Positions 32,316 to 44,947 of a stretch of 64,000 nucleotides of DNA are shown one piece after another. How positions within the stretch are numbered: the stretch's first letter is position 1; each line of letters begins with the position of its first letter. Source of the stretch: Mikania micrantha (lineage: Eukaryota > Streptophyta > Magnoliopsida > Asterales > Asteraceae); NCBI GenBank assembly GCA_009363875.1, contig CM018690.1, forward strand, positions 2,964,788 through 3,028,787. The letters run 5' to 3'. A program made the position numbers and the translations under genes. The notes beneath the pieces are model-generated. The model was not told the DNA's origin and searched no databases. It saw only the letters and a list, made by a program, of their open reading frames with translations.

Positions 32316-34329
32316 ATTCGATCCATCAAATAGTAAGCTCCATCGTCTTTTACCTTCATTTGCTTATCCATGCCACGCATGGCTTCAAGGGTGAGATTTC
32401 CAGCTTTTAGGGCTTTCTGTTGTGCGATTCGTATTTGATTTGGCAACTCAGAATGAATCGTGAGTTGTAGGGCACGCACGCGTTTTGTTGTCTCCTTCCG
32501 GCTCAACGCATCGGCCACTACGTTTGCTTTGCCGGGATGATACTTGATAGCGCAATCATAATCGCTGATAAGCTCAACCCATCTTCGTTGCCTCATGTTT
32601 AACTCTTTCTGATCGAAAATATGTTGTAGGCTTTTATGATCGGTGAAGATAGTGCATTTCGTGCCGTACAAGTAGTGTCGCCAGATCTTCAAGGCAAATA
32701 CTACGGCTCCCAACTCAAGGTCATGAGTCGTATAGTTCTTCTCATGCACCTTCAGTTGCCGTGAAGCGTAAGCTATAACCTTCTCGCGTTGCATCAGCAC
32801 GCAACCGAGTCCTTGTTTCGAGGCGTCGCAATACACCACGAAGTCGTCGCATCCTTTTGGTAAGGATAGAATAGGTGCAGTGCATAGTTTCTGTTTCAAC
32901 AAGTTGAAAGCAGCTTCCTGTTTGTCTCCCCAATCAAATTTCTTATCCTTATGAGTCAAGGAGGACAGTGATTGAGCAATCTTCGAGAATCCTTCAATGA
33001 ATCTTCGGTAGTACCCGGCCAGACCTAAGAATTGTCGCACCTCAGTTGGAGTCCTGGGTGCTTCCTAGTTCTTGATGGCTTCGATCTTAGCTGGGTCTAC
33101 GTGTATCCCCTGTTCATTAACCACGTGTCCAAGGAATTGGACTTCGCGAATCCAAAAGTCGCACTTTGAAAATTTTGCGTACAGTTGCTCTTTCTTTAAT
33201 AATTCCAAAACTAGCCTCAGATGTTCAGCATGTTCTTCTTGGTTCTTAGAGTAGATCAGGATGTCGTCGATGAACACTATTACGAATTTGTCAAGATAGG
33301 GTTTGCACACTCGGTTCATGAGATCCATGAATACAGCTGGTGCGTTGGTTAGTCCAAAGGGCATAACCAAAAATTCGTAGTGTCCGTATCGGGTTCTGAA
33401 GGCAGTCTTAGGAATATCGTTTTCCTGTATCCTCAATTGATGGTAGCCCGATCTTAAATCGATCTTTGAATAGTAGCTTGACCCTTGCAACTGGTCAAAC
33501 AGATCGTCTATTCGTGGCAACGGGTATCGATTCTTTATCGTCACCTTGTTCAGCTCTCTGTAGTCAATACACATACGGAATGATCCGTCTTTCTTCTTCA
33601 CAAACAAGACCGGTGCTCCCCAAGGTGAGAAGCTCGGTCTGATAAATCCCTTGTCTAACAGTTCTTGCAACTGGTTAGACAGCTCCTGCATCTCAGTCGG
33701 TGCTAGTCGGTATGGAGCTTTAGCAATCAGTGCTGCTCCAGGTGTAAGATCTATCTGGAACTCGACTTGTCGTTTCGGAGGCAGTCCAGGTAGATCCTCG
33801 GGAAATACTTCGGGAAAATCGCGGACTACGGCGATGTCCTCAATCTTCCTTTCTTTCTTCGGTTGTTCCGTGATGAGAGCTAGTATTGCAGTGTATCCCT
33901 TTTGTAGATATTTGTTCGCTTTCATACATGACATGATGCTTAGAGGTACTCCCCGTCGTTCTCCCTGAATCGAGATCTGCTCACCGTTCTGTAACGTCAC
34001 GCGTACAATCTTCTCGTTGCATACGATCTCGGCTTGGTTAACGGATAACCAATCCATTCCAACGACCACATCGAAGCTTCCGAGAGTCACCGGCATCAAA
34101 TCAATTTCGAGTTCGTGATCCGCCAACACCATGACGCATCCTCGAAAGATGTGTTGTGTTTCAATTAGCTTGCCATCGGCTAACTCTACGGTGTACTTGT
34201 AGTCTAGTGGCGTTGGGGTAATATCTAGCAATTTACTAAACTCCCTAGATATAAAGCTCCTATCGGCACCGGTATCAAATAATATGCTAGTATAGACATT
34301 ATTTAAAAGAAACGTACCGGTTACGATGT
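32291..34329 (-). pseudogene. Protease-RT-RNase H, full-length Ty3 element
   Basis: Protease has SILFDTGADRSFIS and VVGMDWLSVN. RT has FRMCIDYRELNKVTIKNRYP, SKIDLRSGYHQLRI and catalytic VFIDDILIYS. The connection has QFLGLAGYYRRFIEGFSKIA. RNase H keeps YCDASKQGLGCVL, LELGAVVF, FTDHKSLQHI and VADALSRK, so its catalytic acids are intact. One nonsense change (TGG to TAG, AIKN*EAPRTP) at 33065-33067 separates RT from the connection, and a frameshift near 32300 ends the frame. Apart from these two lesions it looks complete. Confidence 0.92.
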
Positions 34330-35584
34330 TAGGGTCGTCCTTGGCCTCCCCCGAGCCAATCACAAATGCGCGACCCTTTGCCGCTCCACCGCCGGTCTTT
34401 TTCAGCTGAGGGCAGTCCCTCCTCATGTGCCCCGGCTTTCCGCATTCGTAACACCCCCTGAGAGTGTTTTGGTTCTTGTTGTTGTTCTGGTTGTGGCTGG
34501 GGTTGTTGTTGTTGCTTGGAAACTTTGATCTGCAGTCCTTGGCCATGTGGCCATGTCTTCCGCACTTCAGACAACGGTATCGTTCACATTGCCCAAAGTG
34601 GTGGTATGAACATCGGTTGCACAGTGGGTACTTCCCTTGATACACACCCTTTCCCTTGTCATCGGGTTGGGTGGCAGTAAATGCTCCGGCAGGTGCAGAT
34701 CGTTGTTGTTGTTGGGGTTGATGAGATTGGTGGTGGCTGGATTCCCACTTCCTCTTCTGGCTTTCTTGAGGCTTTAGATGTTCGCCTCGCTTGGGTAGCT
34801 TGCCCTGAGCTACCGCCTGGTCAGTTAGTTTGTGAGCCAGTCTGATCAGAGGTTGGATAGTGGTGAGGTCAGACGCAGTCACCATGCTTTGAATCTGTTC
34901 GGGCAGCCCACTGATGAACTGCTCGATTTTCTTGTATTCCGGCGTTACCATTGCCGGACACAGCTTACACAGCTCGTGAAATCGAGTGCAGTACTGCTCG
35001 ATTTCTGATCCCACCATCTTCAGTACCCAAAACTCAGCCTCTAGCTTTCTGATCTCATCACGAGGACAATATTCCTCTTGCAGTAATCGAGTGAAATCAG
35101 CCCATGGCATGGAGTTGGCACCGTCCAACCCCAGGGTTTGTACATGGGTATTCCACCATGTGAGGGATGGTCCTTCCAGTGTACCAGTTGCGAATTTCAC
35201 CCGGTTCTCTTCAGTACATTCGCACATGGCGAATACAGACTCCACTTTCTCCACCCAGCGGAGCATTCCTACAGCTCCCTCAGTACCCTTGAATTTGAGC
35301 GGGTGGCAGTTCAGGAAGGATTTGAAAGAACATCCTTTGTTGTTATTGCCTTGTGATCCCGTCAGTCAGAAACCAATGTCGTGTGTTAGAGCGTGTCAGC
35401 TATACTACGTTAGTCATGTTAGGCGAGTGTTAGTACCGTTGTTCGAGCCACTGGTCTCGTTAGCAAGGCGGTTTGCCTCGTGCTCTGCCAGTATCTTGTT
35501 AACTCGTATGTCAACCATCATCTTAATGACGGCTGCGTCCAGTGTTCGTCTAGGAGGGCGTGCATGTGGTCCTCTTCCCGCCAT
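34330..35584 (-). pseudogene. gag, full-length Ty3 element
   Basis: ATG at 35584 gives MAGRGPHARPPRRTLDAAV, a usual gag start. This frame meets a stop after GTNTRLT near 35416, and a TGA lies at about 35367 in the frame used downstream, so the N terminus is broken by a frameshift and a stop. From about 35350 the capsid is open: FKGTEGAVGMLRWVEKVES, SLTWWNTHVQTLG, YCPRDEIRKLEAEFW. Two intact knuckles follow, CLKCGRHGHMAKDC and CYECGKPGHMRRDC, after a Gln/Asn-rich linker. Gag runs into protease without a stop. A 263 bp spacer separates it from the pre-gag ORF. Confidence 0.88.
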
Positions 35585-35847
35585 AGATATTTTCTATACG
35601 GAAGGGATAGAATGTTAGTATGTCAGAATGTTAGTCAGATGTTGTGTCGGAAGTCAGATCATATGTCATGTTAGTTGTCAAGTCAAAGCAATCATGGTCA
35701 ACATGTAATAAGTAAGACAAAACATAATTCTCATTAATAGTAAGATTGAAGTACAATAACTTTTCAAAAGGAAATACATAATAAGTTCTTCGAGCACATC
35801 CCGCTCGTCTAGGCCAAAATAAAGAAAGTACAAAACACAACAGTCCT

Positions 35848-36600
35848 CTAATCCGAATCCATAGAGACGTGTGAAATATCGCTAGCAGCGTCTCCGTCAT
35901 CATCATCCTCCTCCGGATCCTCATTAGGATCCTCATCAAAGTCCTCTTCTTCGAGGTCCTCGGCCTCGAATTCAGGACCATCCTCCTGTGGTGGTTCCTC
36001 AATAAACTGTGCAGCCCATGCGTTAAGCATGGCATCACTGGCCTGCACCATCGCCTGAGTCTCGGTTATGTCTGTCCGATTCTCAGTGATGCGTACATCA
36101 TGCTCCTGCATGACGTCAACGATCTGTCCGTGCTGGGTCATCAGTTGAGACACTTGGAGACGTAGAGTCTCCACCTGTGCCTCCAGTCTGTCGTTGCGTT
36201 CCTCTAGCCTATCGTTCTGCCTCTCCAGTCAATCGTTCTTCTCGCGAAGAACTCAAACCTCGTCTGACAGCTCTCCAGTCCTCCAAATCTCTCGTCGGGT
36301 GCAAGCAACGTGGGCCGCGAAGGCCTGCTCCAGTGGTACCCCAAGTGGTGGCAGTCGGTGTCCTGGGGTGGTATCACCAGGGAAACGGTATGGAGGTACT
36401 CTCTCCCCGATGATCCATCCCTGGATTATGGTGGGAAGCCATCCCCAATGTCGGGCCCGTACCGCGTCTCTGGCCCGCCTATCCATCTCGGCGTCCACCT
36501 GCGCCACTATGTCGTGGACTCGTCGGCGGCTCTCTGTCGTCAGATCGTCGGTTGCCGAGCGTCTTCCCGGGTTCCTGCTGGTGTCGTCATTGTTGGCCAT
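35848..36600 (-). pseudogene. Pre-gag ORF with coiled coil and acidic tail
   Basis: ATG at 36600 opens a 250-codon frame ending at 35848, interrupted by two stops near residues 116 and 124. Both are TGA where CGA fits the context, as expected from CpG decay. Residues 1-115 are Arg-rich, with RHWGWLPTIIQGWI and ERVPP, the segment shared with the ORF at 1-202. Residues about 117-190 form a strong predicted coiled coil (EKND, LERQNDRLEERNDRLEA, LRLQVSQLM). Residues about 200-242 are highly acidic (EEDFDEDPNEDPEEDDDDGD). It precedes gag in the same direction and lacks knuckles or enzyme motifs. I do not recognise the family; Ogre/Tat elements carry a pre-gag ORF, but those lack a chromodomain. 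Confidence 0.75.
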
Positions 36601-36737
36601 CCTGTAAGTCTCAAGTTAGTAAGTAACAGTTCAATATAAACATTAATAGTATCAATGTGCAAGTTCTACGTGTAGTGTCTAAAGTTGAGCAATGGCTATA
36701 GTCTAAGTTTACTACATGCAAACCTAGTTCCCTATAA

Positions 36738-36754
36738 CCAAGGCTCTGATACCA
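36738..36754 (-). other. Primer-binding site, full-length Ty3 element
   Basis: The minus strand reads TGGTATCAGAGCCTTGG, 3 bp inside the 5' LTR. Thirteen bases match initiator tRNA-Met. Confidence 0.92.
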
Positions 36755-36757
36755 GTC

Positions 36758-39700
36758 TGTCACACCCCCAAATTCCCACTCGTGGTGTCAGTCCACGTGG
36801 GTGTGACGTGTCCAGAATCACAGCTCAAGGTCATATAGAACAACTCTATATGCGTTTACAAATCCAAGTTTGACACATACACTTGATAAAATAGTTTGCA
36901 GCGGAAAATAAAGTTATCATAACATGCAGCGGAAAGATAGTTGTTTACACAGCGGAAATTAAATTGTCAACACAACATTGTTTAAACATGACCCAAAAGT
37001 AATTGTTTTTCAAAATACTGATAACATGAATGCGGGATCCTATGCCCATAATCCCTAATGTGCATTCCTGCTCCATAGTCAGCTAGTTACCTGAGAATAC
37101 AAGTTAGAAAAAGTGTCAACACAATGGTTGGTGAGTTCACAGGTTTTGATATACATATAGTAATGAAAGTGTGTCATGCTGTTTATCAAATGTTAGTACC
37201 GAGCCCTAGGCCCAAAGTGTCAGTGCGTCACTACCGAACTAGACTTGTTTGTCCTTGCCTCCACTATGCCTCGTATGCATAGCAATTTAGGTCAGAATTT
37301 GCACGGGTTATGACATCCAGTCAACATAGTGCCCCGTGGGGTTAGTCATTCTCCTAATGGATCCATCCAAATCTACCATGTTGTTCGTACATTAACGGTA
37401 AGACTTTGTGAGGGCTTGTCACGAGTTCAACACTTAATGTTTGTCCAATAAACCAGCATACACCAAAAATGTTTGTAATAGTAATAATGTTTGACTCGAT
37501 GCAACTAGTATTCTCCCCCTATTTAAAAGCGTTTGAAAAGAGTAAAGAGGGGTCGTAAACTCACCTTAGTGATATGAATGCGTATAAGCGTAAGCTCCTT
37601 GAGAAAGTAGCGCGTCGGTCACCGGCAACCTATATCGTACACCGTACGTGAGTCCGTGTAAGTGACCGTGCTAGTGTTCGTGTTAGTGCTCGTGTTTGTG
37701 TCCAACAACCCTAGGTTGTTCATGTTTGCCCGTGTCGGTCCATAATGACCGTGTTTGCTCGTGTTGGTCCACATTGACCGTGTTTGCTCGTGTTGGTCCA
37801 CATTGACCGTGTTTGACCGTGTTTGACTAGAGTTGACCGAGCCAAGTCAACGACCCGTTGGTGAACCGTGTGACGGTTGTGATTCGTGTAGCAAATGTTT
37901 AAGTGCTCGTCGTGTGCAAAACGCGTAAGTTGCGTCTATGGACAACTTACTATTTATAGTAAGTTTCCATTTTTGGAAAGTTCACAAACCATACCGGTTT
38001 TATAGTTCTAGCATGTTCAATAGTCCTACGTGATCATGTTAACACATAGCACATCATCATACAAATTCATATAAGTCGTTTTCATCATGTTAGTGCACAA
38101 AAGTTTCCTAAAATGGAAAGTTTCCATTTATAGCATAAGTGACATCGGAAACCATCTAACTTAGCATCTAATCCACATATTATAACATAATAAGTCATTT
38201 AGCATGCTCAAATAATACAACACGTTGACAAATCGGTTTTTGTAAAAATAAAGTTACTATAAATAGTAACTTTGTGGTTTTTGCATAAAAATGACCATTT
38301 AACATTTCTAAACCTATTTTCATGTTACAAATCATCAAAATAATCCATCTAACATCATTTAAACATGTCAACATAACCTAACTCATCACTTAGCAATATT
38401 TCATCAACAAAAGTTACTAATTATAGTAACTATGTCAAAATACCCATGAACATCATTAAAATCACATTCTAACCTTATCATCATCCTAATAACATCTAAA
38501 CAACCATCCATGAACATGCATGACACCAAATATCGTTCACATTCTCATTTCATAAGTAAAAAGTTACTATTAATGGCAAGTTTCATCAAAATCATAATTT
38601 TGGCCATTTCAACATCATCCAATCATGTGAAGATCTTCTAATATCATTTATAAACACATTTACAACTACAAGATCACTCCATGAGTCATGGATCATACAT
38701 GCATGGCACTTTTTCAACATTTTATAACCAAATAATGATATTCTCCTAAACACATCATCATAGATCATGTTAGATCATCATAAATCACATCAAAACTAAT
38801 AAACCCATAAACAAAATTCGTGCATGTGCTTTACCCATGCTTGCATGTGTGATTTATCACTTGCATGTGAGTGTAGGAATGAAAAGAGTGTGTGTAAACG
38901 TGTAGGGGATACCTCACAAGCTTTAGATCGATAAGAGGGTGTTGGAGCAGCTCTGGAGACTTCTGGACAGCAGCTCTATCAGTCAACAAGGAGGTGGTGA
39001 TGGTGGTTGAGGTCTAGAGGTCTCCCTTCAATGGTGTTCAAGCTTCCAAGAGCTTCAATTCTTCAAAAATGGCTTCTAAGAGCTTCAATGGTGATGTTGC
39101 AGGTGAAATGACGAAGTAGAGCCGAATTATGGTGCTAGAGCTCGGGAGAAGTGTGTAGGGGTGGCTGGAAATGATGGTGTCTTGGTTAAATAAAGATTCT
39201 GCGAACTGGGTCTTGTCGCGTAGCGCGACATGTATAAGAGAATCTCTCGCGTAGCGCGAGAGGATTCGGGGTTCAAATTTCCCCCGCCCACCTGTCGCGT
39301 ACCGCGACAGGTTCTTTGTGGGCCTTCGCGTAGCGCGACGGGTTTCTGGGGAGGCCAAATAGGCCCATTTTCATTAGTTTGATCCGTTCGTCGCAGCTTC
39401 CTCGTTTTTGAACTATCGTTTGGCCTTGTTTGAACTTCCAAGTTCAATGTGTGAGTGTTTCGTGAGGTTTCGAGTGTTGTGCTACACAATGTGCTTGTCG
39501 TTCACCAACGTTTGTGTGTTTTGACACGTGTGTGCTGTTTGCCGACAATTCCACGAATTATCAAGTCATGTGTCAGTGTTCGTATTGTCATGCCACGTGT
39601 CACACTAAATTAATCTAATTCTAGTACCACGTGTACATAAAGCATTTAAATAAACATTTAAATAAATAGGTTGCTGACCTGGAAATTACGGGGTGTCACA
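36758..39700 (-). repeat. 5' LTR of full-length Ty3 element
   Basis: 2.94 kb, collinear with 28004-30957. It lacks a stretch of about 20 bp near 38768 that the 3' LTR keeps (near 30008) and carries an extra 10 bp unit near 37816. Palindromes, G-box cores and the TATA-like box are present. Internal ORFs are incidental. Confidence 0.93.
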
Positions 39701-39705
39701 AGTAC

Positions 39706-41760
39706 GTTCAAGGGAACACAACTCTTCTTAGTCATAACTCTGAGACAAATGATCTGGGTTATGATGAGTACATTGACATAACTACTGGCATCACCCCTTC
39801 TTATTCTGCTTCTTCTTCTTCTTCTTCTTCTTGTGATGACCATTCTCTCATTTCTGACCATCTATGTTTTATCATGGATGATCTCCATCAGATTCCAAGT
39901 GATGACTTGGAAGAGATGGATATCCTTCATCAACTTGCCCTCTTGAGCATGAGAACTAACAAGTTCTACAAGAGGACATGAAAAAAATTCCCTGGTATCC
40001 ATGGGAAAATCAGGATTGGTCTAAATAAGGCTAAAGTCCAATGCTACAGATGTCACGACACTGGACACTTTGCAAGGAATGCAAAAAATGCTCCCAACTC
40101 TAAACCTTCACCTTATGTGACTTTCCCAAACACATACTCACATACTTCTACCGCACCTTTTTCTTCTTCCTCTCATTTTAAAAGGCACAACTACTCTCAG
40201 GAGACAGCTCATATTGTACAAAACTCTCCTTTTACCAATGTACAATATGTACAAGCTGCCAATGGTAGCGTGTACCAGCTCACTCCTGCCCCACTTTAGA
40301 TTGTTGCACCATCTCCTCCTCAAATAAATGCACCAGGCCCTGCTATCCAGTCCACACCCTCTAGTCAACCCGCTCTTTTCACCTGAGAGTACGTAGACTG
40401 GAGCAGCATTCCTGAAGATGTAGGTTATGCCCTCATCACTTCTGAGCCAACAGAATTTTCTCTTATGGCAGTTGGTGAAGATTCCACCTTTTCTGATCAA
40501 CCTGAAGCAGAATCTTCTGATGCGCAGGTATCCTCTTCTACTCTTGAAAATCTGTGGACCGGTGGGTGCATTGATGCTTTTGCAAAAATAAAGAAAGCCA
40601 ATATGTTGCTTCAACAACAAAATCAAGAGCTGGAGCAACTACTAGCTAGTTAAAATTTAGAAGTAGAAAAGTTAATAAAGAATAAAGATAGCCAAATTTC
40701 TATCTTAAAAACTGAAAAATCCAACCTACAAGCTTTATTTGATTTGAAAAATGAAAAATATTCGGCTTGTAGAGATGAGCTGTCTCAAACCAAAGTCAGC
40801 TGTGAAAAGTGGGTTGAATCCTGCAAAGGATTCAAAATGCTTCTGGGTAAGCAAATTCACAGTAAGGCTAAGTTTGGAATCGGGTACAATCACAATAGTC
40901 CTCCAGAGGACTACGTCCCGATTGACAGTAAAATAAATGAAACTGTTTCTGAACCTCTATCCCCTACCTTTCTCGCTGATGAAATTCTAGCCATAAAGAT
41001 CACACCTCCAAGAGTGTATCAACCTAGACAGTTTCCAACGTTTGTATATCCCACAAATACAAACTTGGAAAAATCGGAAGAGACACACCTGGAAAGTGAA
41101 CATAACAATAATTCTTCTGAACAAACTGAGATTGCTCCAGCTATGAGCTCTACTCAAAGTTCAGAAGGTACAACACTATGTGAAACCTCTGATAACCCTG
41201 TGGCCTATCTTGACAAAGGAAAGAGGCCCATGGTTGACATTAAATTCCCTCCTTCTTATCCACACCCACCATATCTAATAATGAAGGCAAATAAGCCATT
41301 CATCCCTAAATACTCTTCACTATCTCCTGCTTGCCTGAAATACTTCAAGTACAATCACTCTACTGAAGATTGCAGGACAAAAACTCCTTTGGAGAAAGCT
41401 AGAGATAAACTGAAGGCTGAACAGTTAAAAGCTGAACATGCTTCTTCATCTAAAGGGAATCCCCCAAATAAGATGAACAAGTCCAAGAAAGCAAATAGAC
41501 CATCAGCTAACAGTGCAATAAGACTAAACACCCATTCACCCTTTCACTTATATTCTCCTCTATTAACATCTCCCAGACTATCCATTCTTGGTACACCACC
41601 TTCTTATCCCATGGTGACTTCTGCTTCCTATTCTCCTGCTGCTATGAACCCTTCTTCCGTGGATTCACAAATCAACATCTTGCATCAAAATTAGCAACAA
41701 CTGATACAAATGATGCAGAATTTGATGAATAACACCCAACAAAACAAATAAACTTCTGAA
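39706..41760 (+). pseudogene. Copia gag, C-terminal part
   Basis: This resumes the copia frame of 27300 after the Ty3 insertion. Features in order are a Ser run from a TTC repeat (about 39806-39830), an acidic stretch (LEEMDILHQL), zinc knuckle CYRCHDTGHFARN whose last Cys is Ala, and a coiled-coil region (LLQQQNQELEQLLA, then LKTEKSNLQALFDLKNEKY). Then come the FGIGYNHNSPPEDY segment common in Sirevirus gag and a second, degraded knuckle near SPACLKYFKYNHSTEDC. Stops are at about 39979, 40297, 40383, 40651 and 41692. The long coiled-coil gag is a Sirevirus trait. Confidence 0.8.
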
Positions 41761-41828
41761 AAATGTTCACTTCTTTCTTCTAAAAATAAATAAAGACCTA
41801 TATCTAACTCATTGCATTTGATCCTCAT

Positions 41829-42120
41829 GTGCAGAGACCCTATTCAAACCAAAATCATCTATGGTATGTGGACAGTGGAGACTCTAGGCACATGACAGGT
41901 TGCAGATCCATTTTAAATAACTTCATTCCAAAGAATGGAAGATCTGTTTCTTTTGGGAACAACGCAAAGGGTTGGATAGTAGGGTCTGTTTTCGTCCTTA
42001 GTGGAAAACTGCACGTCAAATATGTAAGCTTAGTTGAAAACCTCAAGTTTAACCTCTTGAGTGTTTCTCAATTAGCGGACAAGAACTTCAGTTCATTTTT
42101 TCACCAAGGACAGTTGTAAA
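41829..42120 (+). pseudogene. Copia protease
   Basis: WYVDSGDSRHMTG is the copia protease active site, followed by GSVFVLSGKLHVKYVSLVEN and FNLLSVSQLADKNFS. A frameshift occurs at HQGQL near 42116. The last part of this domain, from 42042, also occurs at 50523. Confidence 0.82.
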
Positions 42121-43706
42121 ATTTTTTCTCCTGAAATAAATTCAAAAATAAAGATCTTAATTGATCAACATACTCTACTAACGGCTAAGAGAAGGGGAAA
42201 TATCTATGTTGTAGACATGACTACTGATTCTCAAACATCTTCTCCTACGTGTTTGATAGCCAAAGCATCATCTTCTGAAACTGCTCTTTGGCACAGAAGA
42301 TTTAGTCACCTTAACCATCAAACTCTTCACAAGCTTTCTACCCTTTCTTTAGTAAGAGGATTGCCCTCCAAAGAATTTCACTTTGAAGGTCAGTGTGAAT
42401 CTTTCTTAAAGGGAAAGCAACATAAAACATCACAAAAGTGTATTGAGGAAACCAAATCAACTAACTGTCTCAATCTGCTTCATATGGATCTGTTTGGTCC
42501 AGTGAAGGTAGCCAGCTTTGCAAGAAAGAGATACTGCTTAGTTGTTGTTGATGTTTACTCAAGATTTTGCTGAACCTTCTTCCTCTTCAGCAAGGACGAG
42601 ACTACTAATAAAATAATTGCCCTTATCACTCAACTAGAAAGACAATTTGGTCTTCCTATCAGGATAATTAGGAGTGATAATGGTATAAAATTCAAGAATC
42701 ATGTTCTTGATAAGTTTTGCATCTCTAAAGGAATCATGAGACAATATAGTGTTCCTAGAACTCCTGCTCAAAATGGAGTTGTGGTAAGAAAGAATATGAC
42801 ACTTATTGAAGCTGCAAGAACTATGCTTGCAGACTCAGGATTACCTTCTGGGCTGAGGCAGTAAACACCGCTTGCTATGTCTTAAACAGAGTTCACATTG
42901 TGAAGAGACATAACAAGACTGCCTATGAAGTCCTTCACAACATAAAGCCCCTCATTTCTTTCTTCAAAGTTTTTGGGTGTCCTTGTTTCATCTTGAATAC
43001 AGAAGACTCTTTGTCCAAGTTTGCTGCTAAAGTTGACTCTGGATATTTTGTTGGATACTCTCAAACCTCTAAAGCCTACCGAGCTTTCAATCTCAGGACC
43101 AAAATTGTTGAGGAAACCATTGATGTTAAATTCAATGAATCCGCATCAACTTCCTCTTTCCCATCTGCTCTTGATGATCTCTTTGATCTTGAAAGCTTCA
43201 CCTACACTTCTCCTACCTCTTCTTCTACTCCTTTTTCAGAGTCGTGTCAAAGCTCTGAAGATTTATCCTCTCTTGAGGAATGTTCAGTATCTCACTTCTT
43301 CACCTCGATCCCTTCTTATCAAATAAATCCTCAAGATCAAGATGAACAAATATCTACTCCCTTGTCCCCAGCTTTGGATAATGTACCTATAGATATTCCT
43401 GAACATGTTCATGCTTCCTCACCGAAAAACTCTCCTGGTCTCACTGAAAATTCATCTTATTCCGATGCTGCCTCTACAAATAATTGTTTGGACTCCATTC
43501 CCTTCAACAGAAATCATCCACTAGAGCAAATCTTAGGTGATTTAGGTAAGGGCGTTCAAACTAGGAGCCATATTTCAAACTTTTGCCTTCATGAAGCCTT
43601 ATTGTCTCAAATTGAGCCCTCCAAGTATCAGGAAGCTCTTAAAGATAATAATTGGGTAGAGGCTATGCAAGATGAACTATTACAGTTCAAAACGCAAAAT
43701 TTTTAG
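42121..43706 (+). pseudogene. Copia pre-integrase and integrase (catalytic Glu lost)
   Basis: The zinc-binding part is LWHRRFSHLNHQTLHKL with CESFLKGKQHK, where a Cys of the usual CxxC is Phe. The core begins LLHMDLFGPVKV with the first Asp. W is a stop in DVYSRFC*TFF (42571). The second Asp is in IIRSDNGIKF. The catalytic Glu of the usual GVVERKN is Val (NGVVVRKN). A frameshift follows near 42860, then the C-terminal region FFKVFGCPCFILN ... GYFVGYSQTSKAYR and a Ser/Pro-rich linker. Nonfunctional by several criteria. The whole is duplicated at 50602-52187. Confidence 0.88.
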
Positions 43707-43826
43707 ACTCTCTGCCCCTTGCCAGTAGGAAAATACCCTATCGGAACTAGATGGGTATTTAGAAATAAAACGGATGACAGAGGCATTGTAATCAAGAATA
43801 AAGCCAGATTGGTAGTACAAGGGTAC
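43707..43826 (+). pseudogene. Copia RT, first part before insertion
   Basis: PVGKYPIGTRWVFRNKTDD and KARLVVQGY are the conserved opening of copia RT. The frame is interrupted after GGTAC (43822-43826) by a Ty3 LTR and continues at 55868 with QEEGIDYDETFAPVARLEAI. Confidence 0.9.
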
Positions 43827-44475
43827 TGTAACATTTGTGCATATAGTCATGTAGTTGTAAACAGTGTTAGAACAGTGTCTATTCATGGTTCAGTTCAATC
43901 AATGTGATTCAGTATGTTCATAATGTGTGCTTGTGTGTTACAGGATCTTAGAAATCAGGAAAACAAGTATGTATTATCTATTTACAGCCGATTTCACTAA
44001 GCAAGAACAGTAACTTGTTATATCGAAACAGTGGTGGGCAGCGAGAGTGAGCCCTATACATATACTGCGTTCGGTGTAACAGGTTAGTGTTAGTGCGTAG
44101 TGTTGAGACGAATAGTATAACAATTAACTAATTCAACCAAGATCGTAATCTGTAAGCGAGACTGAGTATAGTTATGGGTGACGATCCATAATAATACGAA
44201 TGTTGAACTTATAATTACGATTAAACGACTTTAAACTTTTAATACGATCGGAAAACGTACGCGATTGCGGGTATACACGTAATTGTGAATGTTTAACGAT
44301 CCGACAACACACGAAGAGTAAAAATAATTAAATTAATTATTTTATATTTTTACAATTTTGAAACTCATCATTTTAATGAGTAAAATAACTCTTTTTATTT
44401 TAACCGCGTAAAATACGTGTTACGTTCCGGAAACGCGAACCGAGCGACCGAAACGGACCCGAACTTCACCCGAGC

Positions 44476-44483
44476 TATAAAAG
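44476..44483 (+). promoter_or_regulatory. TATA box, Ty3 LTR
   Basis: TATAAAAG within CGAGCTATAAAAGCC, about 650 bp into the LTR and followed by pyrimidine-rich sequence, as in LTR1. The right copy has it at 52957. Confidence 0.65.
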
Positions 44484-44947
44484 CCTTGAACAAGGCTTAA
44501 ATGCTCATAAATTCCACCAACAACCCTTTTCTCTCTCTAATAGTTCGTCTACCCCTCTCTCTCTCTAAAAACCAAGCTTTAAACGCGCGTAACTCGCTTA
44601 TTTCTCGACGGATTTCGGAGTTCTTGGTGTCCACGCGAAGCTCTCAACAAACCCTACCAGAAAGTACAAGAATATCGTGGTTTCATCCAGCCAATCTCGA
44701 GGTAATTGAGCTTGAAGTTTCGGAAAAAGAGGGTTTTCATGGTTGTAATTGTGTTTGTGATCAAACCCGACGAACCACCGGTTAAAATCATCACCATTCT
44801 TAGTTTCGCACACCTAGCAACATTCTCTGAAGTTGTTCTAGCCTAGATCGAGTTCTGGAAATTGAGGTTCGACGAAGGAGATGATGCTGGTAACAGGTTC
44901 GGTGGCCGAACCCTCGTCCTCAGCTGGCCGAACCCTAATGGATCTCT

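Larger units (their letters stand above)
28004..39700 (-). mobile_element. Full-length Ty3 (Tekay-like) element with pre-gag ORF
   Basis: An 11.7 kb element with LTRs at 36758-39700 (5') and 28004-30957 (3'), primer site 36738-36754 and polypurine tract 30958-30966. The perfect target duplication AGTAC is at 27999-28003 and 39701-39705. Order on the minus strand is LTR, primer site, pre-gag ORF, gag, protease, RT, RNase H, integrase, chromodomain, LTR. It lies inside copia gag. The two LTRs differ at roughly 25-30 sites by my count plus small indels (about 1%), so it is fairly young. Several stops and frameshifts make it non-autonomous as it stands. Confidence 0.95.

Noticed and set aside
34986..36639. 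Several plus-strand ORFs of 60-210 codons
   Set aside because: They are antisense shadows of gag and of the pre-gag ORF of the minus-strand element.
40138..40638. Minus-strand 166-codon ORF
   Set aside because: It is antisense to the copia gag C-terminal region and has no domain.
44501..44785. 94-codon plus-strand ORF after the TATA box of the Ty3 LTR (and 52982-53266)
   Set aside because: It lies in the LTR leader, with no homology recognised and no gag-like features. It could be an upstream ORF, but nothing supports translation.
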